Below are positions 43,797-52,005 of a DNA stretch of 64,000 bases, piece by piece. Source of the DNA: Bacteroidota bacterium. GTDB lineage: Bacteria; Bacteroidota; Bacteroidia; Chitinophagales; Chitinophagaceae. The position numbers were made by a program, and so were the translations under genes. Position 1 is the first letter of the stretch. Every line of letters begins with the position of its first letter. The notes under the pieces are model-generated. The model made no database searches and was not told the origin of the DNA. It was given only the letters and a program-made list of their open reading frames with translations. The stretch lies in the NCBI GenBank assembly GCA_023428755.1, contig JAEYWX010000015.1, forward strand, positions 124,001 to 188,000, in the 5' to 3' direction.

Positions 43797-46700
43797 TTAA
43801 TCATCCGTCGTCTTTCCACTTCCCTCTTTCGCTCCCGGCCATTGCTTGTTCACAATTTCTTTCAGCTCCAGTTTGTTCGGATCAACTACTACATGTTTGA
43901 TCTTTTCTCTTCTCCAGGTATAAACAATATGTACCAGTCCATCTTTTGTTTGGATAACTGACGGATAAGAATATTGACTGATGGGTGAATCTTCCAATAC
44001 CAATGCGGCACTCCACACTTTCCCATCTTTACTCACTGCAACATTCAATGGTGTGCGTGGACCTTTACCATTTACCCATGATGCGTTTGGCAGATTATGA
44101 TTATACACCAGCAGCTGTCTTCCATCTTTCAACGTTACTGCATCTGTTCCTGAATTATTATTTGGCAATGCAGATGCCTGCATGGTGCTCCATGTTTTGC
44201 CGCCATCACTGCTCCAGCTTTCGTTGAGTGTGTGGTTACGACTGCGACATAGAATCTGCAAACGGCCATCAGCATATTTTAAAATGCTCGGCTGAATGGC
44301 TTGTAAAATTTTCGGATCGTTGATAGGACCAGTCTTCGTCCATGTTCTGCCGTTATCGCTTGTAAATTCAATATGTGCTTTCCATCCACCCACTTCTGTA
44401 CTGCTTGGGCAATACAACACACCATTGATCAGTTCAGGTTTATTTTTGATCGGCCCTAAAAATCCCTGCGGCAATGCTTCCCGTTCGCTCCATGTTTTGC
44501 CATTGTCTTTGCTGCGTTTCATCCAACCTGTCCAACCGGCAACGTTTGGTCCTATTTTATAGAACAACAACAATTCACCATTAGGCGCATAAAACAAAAC
44601 AGGATTATAAGTCGGATAACGCAATGTATCATTCATAACACCATCAGCAACTTTTGCAGGCTCAGTCCATTTGCCATTTTTATAATGACTCGTCCAGATG
44701 CACACATCTTTGTTGCCTTCTTTGGTGCCACCAAACCATGCAGCAATCAATCCTTCCGGTGTTTCAGCAATGGTTGCAGCATGACTTTCAGGAAAACTTG
44801 CACGGTCGAAAATAAAATCATCTTTCACAATTCCTTTTCTGAATTGCTTGTTACGGATGAATGTATAATTTCCTGAAGGTACTTCCAGCACGATTGCACC
44901 ATCATCTTCTTTAATGAATTTAATGTCTTTGTTATTGGCAACAGCTATTCCGCCTTCTGTAATTTCTTCTATACTGTTTGCAGGAATATAAACTGTTGCA
45001 GAAGTGTTTGCAGGTATGCTGATCTTCCATTCAAACTTGTCAACAGCATTTTTCCATTCACTTTTGATCAATCCATGAAAACTGTTGTACGATGCTTTCA
45101 CAAAATCAAGACCGGCAGGTAAGGTTGGTTTCATGATGATCTTCTTAAACGCCACATCTGTTTTGTTGGTACGAATACCAGCTAAATTTTCATAGTACCA
45201 TGTCAGCAAATCACCGAGCAACATCACATGATTCTGACTGTTCATGCCAGGATCAGCCGTATTACCATTCCACAATTCCCAAATGGTGGTTGCACCATTC
45301 TCAGCCATATAACCCCAGCTGGGATAAGTTTTGTTGGATGCCATGATGTAAGCCAGATCAGCATAACCATACTCTGTTAATCCACGCATGATCCATTGCG
45401 AACCGATGAGCCCCGTACTGATATGTCCATGATTTTCTACATGCACTTTCTGCCTGATTTTTTCAAAAACAGGTCCACGCAACGAATCGGGGCAAATACC
45501 AAAATACAACGGCAACAAATTAGCTGTAACCGTATTGTTGCTGTATTGCTTCAGCTTTGGATTGTAAAACTCCTGTTGAAATGCAGTGCGGATGCTGTCG
45601 CTTAACAAACCATAATAATTTGCATCCGCTTTATTGTTTGTGATGTTGGCAAAACGTTGCATGTACGACAGCAACTTGTAATAGTAAGCAGTTGCAATCA
45701 ATTTGCCATCTGTTAAACGGTTACTGTCTTTTGCATGAATCAAATTCAGACTTTCAGGCGGCACACACCAATCGCCATATTTATCACGGGTAACGATATA
45801 ATTTTTCATGTACTTACTCTTCATGTACATCATCCATTTTTTCATCGATGGATAATGTTTCTGAATGGGCGTAACATCACCAAACTGATTGTACAAATTA
45901 TTTGTGATGAAAAAGAAAGCAGCAGGCCATGTGACATCATCACTGTAATAATTCCAGAATGCAGGTGCCACATCAGGAATACTTCCTTCGTCTGTCTGAC
46001 TGTCTTCAATATCCTGCATCCACTTCGCATACAAATTTGCATTGTTGAACACATAGCTTTCGCCCTGCGACCCAACCGTACGATCGCCTAACCAGGGCTG
46101 ACGTTCGTTGCGTTGCGGACAATCGACCGGCATGCCTTTGTAATTCGATGCTATGCCCCACCATGCATTTTTATAAATACGATTCAACACATCATTTGAT
46201 GTTTGAAAGGATCCTGTTGTTTCAATACCATCATACACCAGCTTACCTTCAAACTGGCTGAGCGTTGGTGTACCGGGGAATGTTGATACTTCCACATAAC
46301 GGAAACCATTGTACACAAATGATGGTTGCCAGCTTTCGTTACCTGTTCCTTTCAAGATATAAATGTTGGTCACTTTTGCATCACGCAGATTAGCCACAAA
46401 CAATTCACCATTCGCCTGCAGACTTTCAGCAAAACGTAATGTTACCTTCTCTCCTTTCTTGCCGTTGATGTTTTGCAGTTTGATCCAGCCTGCGAAATTC
46501 TGTCCCATGTCAAGAATATATTTTCCACCTTCAGTCTTTTTGATGGATACAGGTTTAATGGTCTGCATCACTTTCATTGGCTCGTTGGTTTGTGCAACCA
46601 GTTTTCCTGTTGGTGCTTCCACCAGTTCAGACTTCATCCATTTGCTGTCGTTAAAGCCAGCATTTGTCCAGCCAATAAATTCTTTGCGTGCATCATACTC

Positions 46701-47588
46701 TTCGCCATCGTATTCATTATTGGTGCGAATGGGACCATCTACATTCAGCTTCCAGCTTTCATCGCTCACAATGGTTTTTGTAGTTCCATCTGTGTATTCA
46801 ATTTCCAGTTGCAGCAACAGCTTCGGAAAACCGAATGTGTTATGCTTATGCGTTTTGTAATTCTGACGCATGGTAAAGAAACGTCCGTTACCCAACACAA
46901 CAGCCACAGCATTGTTACCGGCTTTCATCTGCGTTGTTACATCATGCGTATTGTAGAAATAAGTTTTACGATAATCAGTTGGGTTGGGGGCCAGCACCTG
47001 GTCGCCAATTTTATTTCCGTTGATGTACAATTCATACATACCCAAGCCTGCGATGTAGGCCGTTGCTCTTTTCACTACTGGTTTGCTTGCAAATTCTTTA
47101 CGCAGGTATCTTGCACTTAAGCGGCTCCATTGTGTGACGCTATCCCACGCAGATGCTTTGTCGTAACCGATCCATTTTGCTTTCCATAATGATGCAGTGA
47201 GTCCGGTTGAAAAGAATGCGGTTTGTGTTGCCTGTGCTGCACCTTTATTTGTTTGCACAAGTACTTTCCAGAAATATTTTTTGCGGGGTTGCAATGCAGG
47301 TCCGTTGTATTGCACATGCAACGATTGATTGTTACTGACTACATCCGATTTCCAAACATCAGCTTTATTCTGTTGCAGGTTTTGTGCAGTACTGCTAACC
47401 AGTATTTGATAGCTTGTCTGCACCACATTGCGCAGATTACTTTGCAACTGCCAGCTAAGGCGTGGCTGCTGTGCCTCAATACCAAGAGGGTTCACCCGCA
47501 TTTCGCAACGGAGATTGGTCACAGTTACCTGTGCAGACAATTGCTGAACTGCAATAAAGAAAACAACTAATGCTAGAATCTTTTTCAT
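43797..47588 (-). CDS. GH78 alpha-L-rhamnosidase fused to a BNR/sialidase-like propeller
   Basis: A 1263-residue secreted protein (signal peptide 1-19). Residues 20-905 are GH78: beta-domains, then the toroid with DCPQRNERQPWLGD (Asp, Glu and Asp of the active site at the usual places; the family's RDE is RNE here) and TTIWELWNGN with the second catalytic Glu. Residues about 917-1250 are a six-bladed propeller (BNR_2 type) with Asp-box turns SKDNGKTWS, TSDNGRTWT and SSDGGKTWS and conserved SFPESHAATIAETPEGLIAA. The propeller is widely annotated as exo-alpha-sialidase, but sialic acid is unlikely in a pectin PUL; its true activity is unknown. It starts 2 nt after the GH2 stop. Confidence 0.85.
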   Translation of the reverse strand: MKKILALVVFFIAVQQLSAQVTVTNLRCEMRVNPLGIEAQQPRLSWQLQSNLRNVVQTSYQILVSSTAQNLQQNKADVWKSDVVSNNQSLHVQYNGPALQPRKKYFWKVLVQTNKGAAQATQTAFFSTGLTASLWKAKWIGYDKASAWDSVTQWSRLSARYLRKEFASKPVVKRATAYIAGLGMYELYINGNKIGDQVLAPNPTDYRKTYFYNTHDVTTQMKAGNNAVAVVLGNGRFFTMRQNYKTHKHNTFGFPKLLLQLEIEYTDGTTKTIVSDESWKLNVDGPIRTNNEYDGEEYDARKEFIGWTNAGFNDSKWMKSELVEAPTGKLVAQTNEPMKVMQTIKPVSIKKTEGGKYILDMGQNFAGWIKLQNINGKKGEKVTLRFAESLQANGELFVANLRDAKVTNIYILKGTGNESWQPSFVYNGFRYVEVSTFPGTPTLSQFEGKLVYDGIETTGSFQTSNDVLNRIYKNAWWGIASNYKGMPVDCPQRNERQPWLGDRTVGSQGESYVFNNANLYAKWMQDIEDSQTDEGSIPDVAPAFWNYYSDDVTWPAAFFFITNNLYNQFGDVTPIQKHYPSMKKWMMYMKSKYMKNYIVTRDKYGDWCVPPESLNLIHAKDSNRLTDGKLIATAYYYKLLSYMQRFANITNNKADANYYGLLSDSIRTAFQQEFYNPKLKQYSNNTVTANLLPLYFGICPDSLRGPVFEKIRQKVHVENHGHISTGLIGSQWIMRGLTEYGYADLAYIMASNKTYPSWGYMAENGATTIWELWNGNTADPGMNSQNHVMLLGDLLTWYYENLAGIRTNKTDVAFKKIIMKPTLPAGLDFVKASYNSFHGLIKSEWKNAVDKFEWKISIPANTSATVYIPANSIEEITEGGIAVANNKDIKFIKEDDGAIVLEVPSGNYTFIRNKQFRKGIVKDDFIFDRASFPESHAATIAETPEGLIAAWFGGTKEGNKDVCIWTSHYKNGKWTEPAKVADGVMNDTLRYPTYNPVLFYAPNGELLLFYKIGPNVAGWTGWMKRSKDNGKTWSEREALPQGFLGPIKNKPELINGVLYCPSSTEVGGWKAHIEFTSDNGRTWTKTGPINDPKILQAIQPSILKYADGRLQILCRSRNHTLNESWSSDGGKTWSTMQASALPNNNSGTDAVTLKDGRQLLVYNHNLPNASWVNGKGPRTPLNVAVSKDGKVWSAALVLEDSPISQYSYPSVIQTKDGLVHIVYTWRREKIKHVVVDPNKLELKEIVNKQWPGAKEGSGKTTDD

Positions 47589-47590
47589 TG

Positions 47591-50419
47591 TTATTGTGCA
47601 GAGAAGTTAAAGTATAAGTTGATGTGCAATGCTCTTGCAGGATCTTTCTCGTAATCGTAAAAAATATTCTTACTGCCCATGGGGCCTGTTGTTTCGTTGC
47701 GTTGTGTTTTGCTGCCAATGCTGCTGATGCCATTCATAAACGAAATATCACCGTTTGGAAACAGTGGTTCGTAATTGTGCCACTGATCGGTTTTCCATGC
47801 GGGAGTAAACAAACGCAGGAACAGACCTTCGGTTTCTGTTACAACTGTAAAGCGATTGTTTTTTGTAAAGAAATATCCTCCGTAAAAATTTGAATGATAC
47901 CCTTTGAACTCGGGATAGATCCACGGCGCTTCACCGGTTTCTGTATTGTTGTAGGTTTTATTCCAAACGCCGAACTGGTTTCCTTTCAAACGGTTTTTCC
48001 AAACACGATATGGACCATCGCCCATGTAGGTTACCGATTGAATTTCTTTTTCAGGAAAAGAGAAGTTAATGCCTGCAAAGTTGGTGAAATAGGCAGCTGG
48101 AAAATAACTTACCTGTAACTGCACCCAATCCGAAGGATAGATCGTCCACTTTAATGTGTTGTAACTTTCCTTTTGATTGAAGGTTGATTCAATGATGAGG
48201 TTATCTCCTTCTTTGTATTGTTTAATTCCTTTGAAGTTATTGGCGCCTTCCTGCAACACCGGACCATTGTTAAACGGCAATTCACCTTTTGCATTCTTTA
48301 CCGAAACAAGCAAGCCGTTATTTTTATTCAACTGCAGTGTTACATCTTTTACTGTAATCGTTACCAATGAATCTGCTTCGTTTGTACTGATCACTGATGT
48401 TCCTTCTTTCACAATCATTCTTGCGCCTGTAGTAGCAGGATTGCTGATGGGGAAACTCCAGGTAAATAATTCCTGCTGGTAACGATCTTTTACTGTGATG
48501 TACAACACATCAAAGTTTTGCCAATCAGTTGGTAAAGGAATCTGCAACACTCCTTTTGCATGTGGCTGAATATCGGGAGCTGTTGCTGTGCCTGTTTTTT
48601 CTTCAGATGAAGTAATATCGAAACGTTTCAGCTTCCAACTGAAACTGCATTGATTGATGTTGGTGAAGTGATAACGATTCTCAAGATTAAATTTCCCATC
48701 AAAGCCTTCTGCAATTTCTCTGCGTTCAAAATATACCGGGCTCCACACTTCTTTGATGGTATAAAAACTTGCTTCCTTTTCGTGATGCGGACCAACAATA
48801 CCATCTGCTGCACGATACTTATCGGTATCGAGTGAATCGTTTTTATCTTTTCGTACAACGGCGTTGTCTGCAAAGTCCCAGAGAAAACCTCCTGCGCTTA
48901 ACGGGTTGTGCCACATCTTTTCCCAATAGTCTTCAATACCTGCACCATGACCTCCATCAAACTGTCCGTGCAAAAATTCTGTCGGCATTACAATGTCTTT
49001 CCCATTCTCGTAGTTACCGATGCCGTAATTATATTCACGGTAATGCTGTGTATCAAAGCTGCCAAACAATTGCCATGGATGCACAACAGGCCGTTGCTGA
49101 ATATCAAACTCAGTAAAGTATTTATCGAGTGCAAAATTGTGACCGCCTTCATTGCCGTTTGCCCACATAATGACCGAAGGATGATTCACATCATGATCGA
49201 TCATTTCCTTCAGCAACTTTTTCCCTGTCAGTTCATCGTAGTTGCCATGCCAACCTGCAAGTTCATTCATCACAAATAAACCCAGCGAATCACACACATC
49301 CAGAAAATGATCATCAGGCGGGTAATGACTCATCCGCACAGCATTCATGTTCATTTCCTTCATCAGCTTTACATCTTCAATGCTGATCTGTTTACTGGTG
49401 GTTCTTCCTGTTTCCGGACGGAATGCATGACGGTTCACGCCTTTCATTTTCACCTTCACACCATTTACATAAATGCCATCACGTTGCTTTACTTCAACAG
49501 TGCGGAAGCCGAACTGCTTTGTTACGGTATGAAGTTCTTTTCCGTTTTTATAAATGGTAAAAACAGCTTTATATAAAGCCGGCAATTCAGGATTCCATTG
49601 CTTGTGTGTTGTGAATTGATTCTTTAAAACAATTGCTGCACTTGCTTTGTCCCATTGCATAGCAATCGGGTTGCCAAACTTTTCATTGGCTGAAGTATAT
49701 AATTGAAGTGATACAGATTCGGGAGCTGTATTTGTCTTGATGTTTGCTGTGAAGTTGCCATCTGCTTTTGCATCAATCGCTACCTGCTCAATATGCACAA
49801 CAGGTAATACTTCCAGCCACACCGGACGAAAGATGCCACCAAATATCCAGAAGTCGGCTTTACGCTCTGCTTCATTCACCGATTGATTGGCTGAATGTTT
49901 GGCAACAGTTACTTCAAGCAAGTTTTCTTTTCCGTAGTTGAGTAGTTTACTGATATCATACTTAAATGCATAGAATGCTCCTTGGTGAATAGCGCCTGCA
50001 GACTTACCGTTTACCTTCACTTCCGCATCTGTCATCACTCCTTCAAACACAATGTTGATGACTTTGCCTTTCCAATTAGCAGGTGCTGCAAAGCGATGTT
50101 TGTACAAACCTTTCTCTTTTCCACGTACACTGTCCTTTGCAAAACCATAATCGTATTTGCCAAAGCCCTGCAACTCCCAGCAGCTGGGCACAGCAATCTT
50201 TGTCCACTTGTTGGCATTCATACCACCTGTGCAAAAGAAATCCCATTGTACGGTTTGATCGCTGCCAGTTCCGGAGAGATAGATTTTTTCTGTTTTCTGC
50301 GAGTAAGAAAACAAAGGAGCAAAGAGAACCACGGAGACACAAATAACACAGAGATGCACAAAGGATTTTCCTTGTGCTGCTTTCTTTCTTTGTGACTTTG
50401 TGGCAAATAAACCAATCAT
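47591..50419 (-). CDS. GH2 family beta-glycosidase
   Basis: A 942-residue GH2 enzyme, secreted. Domains: jelly roll, Ig-like, TIM barrel with MWANGNEGG (acid/base Glu in GNE) and MPTEFLHG (nucleophile Glu), then DUF4982-type C-terminal domains. Shorter and more divergent than the GH2 at 23756, it could be a galactosidase, glucuronidase or related enzyme. ATG at 50419 overlaps the upstream stop as ATGA, giving tight coupling; the longer reading to 50479 would overlap by 64 nt. Right after the start, about 85 nt are an R3 repeat that encodes the signal peptide (KSFVHLCVICVSVVLFAP). Confidence 0.9.
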   Translation of the reverse strand: MIGLFATKSQRKKAAQGKSFVHLCVICVSVVLFAPLFSYSQKTEKIYLSGTGSDQTVQWDFFCTGGMNANKWTKIAVPSCWELQGFGKYDYGFAKDSVRGKEKGLYKHRFAAPANWKGKVINIVFEGVMTDAEVKVNGKSAGAIHQGAFYAFKYDISKLLNYGKENLLEVTVAKHSANQSVNEAERKADFWIFGGIFRPVWLEVLPVVHIEQVAIDAKADGNFTANIKTNTAPESVSLQLYTSANEKFGNPIAMQWDKASAAIVLKNQFTTHKQWNPELPALYKAVFTIYKNGKELHTVTKQFGFRTVEVKQRDGIYVNGVKVKMKGVNRHAFRPETGRTTSKQISIEDVKLMKEMNMNAVRMSHYPPDDHFLDVCDSLGLFVMNELAGWHGNYDELTGKKLLKEMIDHDVNHPSVIMWANGNEGGHNFALDKYFTEFDIQQRPVVHPWQLFGSFDTQHYREYNYGIGNYENGKDIVMPTEFLHGQFDGGHGAGIEDYWEKMWHNPLSAGGFLWDFADNAVVRKDKNDSLDTDKYRAADGIVGPHHEKEASFYTIKEVWSPVYFERREIAEGFDGKFNLENRYHFTNINQCSFSWKLKRFDITSSEEKTGTATAPDIQPHAKGVLQIPLPTDWQNFDVLYITVKDRYQQELFTWSFPISNPATTGARMIVKEGTSVISTNEADSLVTITVKDVTLQLNKNNGLLVSVKNAKGELPFNNGPVLQEGANNFKGIKQYKEGDNLIIESTFNQKESYNTLKWTIYPSDWVQLQVSYFPAAYFTNFAGINFSFPEKEIQSVTYMGDGPYRVWKNRLKGNQFGVWNKTYNNTETGEAPWIYPEFKGYHSNFYGGYFFTKNNRFTVVTETEGLFLRLFTPAWKTDQWHNYEPLFPNGDISFMNGISSIGSKTQRNETTGPMGSKNIFYDYEKDPARALHINLYFNFSAQ
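50324..50407 (-). repeat. Diverged R3 element encoding the GH2 signal peptide
   Basis: Arms ctttgtggcaaa and gaaccacggag are imperfectly complementary; inner CACAAAG and CTTTGTG words are clear. It is read one frame away from the R3 element in the MGH1-like gene and yet again gives a hydrophobic stretch. Confidence 0.65.
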
Positions 50420-52005
50420 AATTTTCCAGTAATTTTTTCCAGTTTCAACGATGAGGCCACTTTCTTTCCATTCACCCACACACTCAAGCCTTTTCCTTTT
50501 TTATATTTCAATCCGTCTTTATCCCATATGATAGTCACGATCTTACCATGATACAATACATTATCGAGGCAGAACCAGTTCCATTTATTTTCAGGAAGCA
50601 AAGGATTTACTTCAATGGTATTATCCGCTCTCGGACGCAGACCAACCAATCCACTTATGATGAGATCATTAAAGGTTGAATGATTGTAGTAACGGCTGCG
50701 TTCTTCATCACCCTTCAACCAGTAACCTGTTTTCTCATCGAGGTATTCACCAATGTACGGACGGCCACGATAGTATTGCGATTCAACATAGGTATTCAGT
50801 AAGCTGAAGTAATTACTATCAGCCACATAGTTCTGTTGATAATTGTTCAGCAGGTTCGCCATTGCCGTTAATGTTTGTGCAGTGGCAAAAGGCCATACGG
50901 CACCATCCCACTCACACTTGCAACAACCATGTGTACGAAATTCGGGGTGACTGCGATCGGCAGTTGTAATTCCGAATGGTGCACAAAAGGTTTTGGTATC
51001 GATGAGGCTTTGCCATGCCGTGCTGTATTGTGCATCGGGCATATTGAAATACCAGGGAATAAAACCGATCTCCTCTTTTACATTCGCCGCCGTATCACCT
51101 TTCTCTTTCAACACTTCAAAAAAAGCATGTTTGCTGTTCCAGAGTTTGGTCTGCGTAAGTTGTTTTAATGAATCGGCTTTGCGGTTATATAAGGCAACAA
51201 CAGCTGCATCGCCTTTCATAGCTGCCATTGTTGCGATTGCTTTCGCATTGCCAAACATATAACCATTAATAGATGGCCGTGGATTTTTTTCTGTCCGTCC
51301 GCCGCTGATGGTTTCTTCCATTGCATCACGCACATCATACTGCCAGAACAAACCATCTGCTCTTTTCCGTTCGGCTTCCCATGCTGCATAATTCATTTGC
51401 AGATCGGGCAACAGATCAAGCATAAATTTTTTATCGTCATTAACCAGAAAACGATTGTAGATCGCATCTTCATTCCAGCCACTGTAAAAACGCAGTTTCT
51501 TTAACGGCTTACCATCATTGCCACGATACCACACATGCAGGTTGTTATCCATGTAGGTTTTATCGTGCAACCAACGGCTTTCGTAAATATGATGACCAAG
51601 ACCGCTGGAGATGAGATTGTATTTATCCGCATAACTACGCTGGATCAAAAACTCCGTGAACACAAATCCTTTTTCTGTTTTCTTAATGTGCTTCCGCAAT
51701 GTCCACCAGCGATAGTAAAATATCTCTTCAAAATTCTGCTGAGGACATTCAAACAACGGAATATTCTTTTTCATCCACTCCCATGATTGCGCATTGGGGA
51801 TAGCTTGCTCAATATTCGGATCTTCCATTGTGTTGAAATAATCAACATAGTGTTTGAACTGATCCTGTTTTAATATGAAAGACTTTTGCTGTGCAGAGGA
51901 ATTGAACCACAAAGACACGGAGAGCACAAAGCAACACAAAGCCTTTGTGAAACTTTGAGCCTTTTCGTCTTCGTGGTTCAAATAAAACTTTGCTTTCTTA
52001 TTCAT
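50416..52005 (-). CDS. MGH1-like (alpha/alpha)6 glycoside hydrolase
   Basis: A 529-residue secreted protein. The toroid signature is clear: RFYSGWNEDAIYNRFLVNDD, FWQYDVRDAMEETISGGR, EEIGFIPWYFNMPD, EWDGAVWPFATAQTLTAMAN, RSRYYNHSTFNDLIISGLVG. These match the mannosylglycerate-hydrolase-like (GH63-related) toroid. The likely catalytic acids are the Asp and Glu of VRDAMEE and EWDGAVWP, an inference. A CCKC cluster (THGCCKCEWDG) is unusual in an exported enzyme. Start ATG at 52005 overlaps the upstream stop as TAATG. The signal peptide (LCCFVLSVSLWFNSSAQ) is encoded by an R3 element. Confidence 0.8.
   Translation of the reverse strand: MNKKAKFYLNHEDEKAQSFTKALCCFVLSVSLWFNSSAQQKSFILKQDQFKHYVDYFNTMEDPNIEQAIPNAQSWEWMKKNIPLFECPQQNFEEIFYYRWWTLRKHIKKTEKGFVFTEFLIQRSYADKYNLISSGLGHHIYESRWLHDKTYMDNNLHVWYRGNDGKPLKKLRFYSGWNEDAIYNRFLVNDDKKFMLDLLPDLQMNYAAWEAERKRADGLFWQYDVRDAMEETISGGRTEKNPRPSINGYMFGNAKAIATMAAMKGDAAVVALYNRKADSLKQLTQTKLWNSKHAFFEVLKEKGDTAANVKEEIGFIPWYFNMPDAQYSTAWQSLIDTKTFCAPFGITTADRSHPEFRTHGCCKCEWDGAVWPFATAQTLTAMANLLNNYQQNYVADSNYFSLLNTYVESQYYRGRPYIGEYLDEKTGYWLKGDEERSRYYNHSTFNDLIISGLVGLRPRADNTIEVNPLLPENKWNWFCLDNVLYHGKIVTIIWDKDGLKYKKGKGLSVWVNGKKVASSLKLEKITGKL
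51902..51981 (-). repeat. R3 element with 13-nt inverted ends encoding the MGH1-like signal peptide
   Basis: Ends ttgaaccacaaag (51902-51914) and cttcgtggttcaa (51969-51981) are inverted repeats with 12 of 13 positions matching. Inside are three CACAAAG words and CTTTGTG/CTTTGAG words. It codes for residues LNHEDEKAQSFTK through the hydrophobic h-region, and aligns residue for residue with the R3-encoded segment of the GH43-like protein. Confidence 0.85.

Noticed and set aside
43797..44860. True sialidase activity for the BNR domain
   Set aside because: Asp-boxes alone do not define sialidases, and the pectin context makes sialic acid unlikely. Left as unknown.
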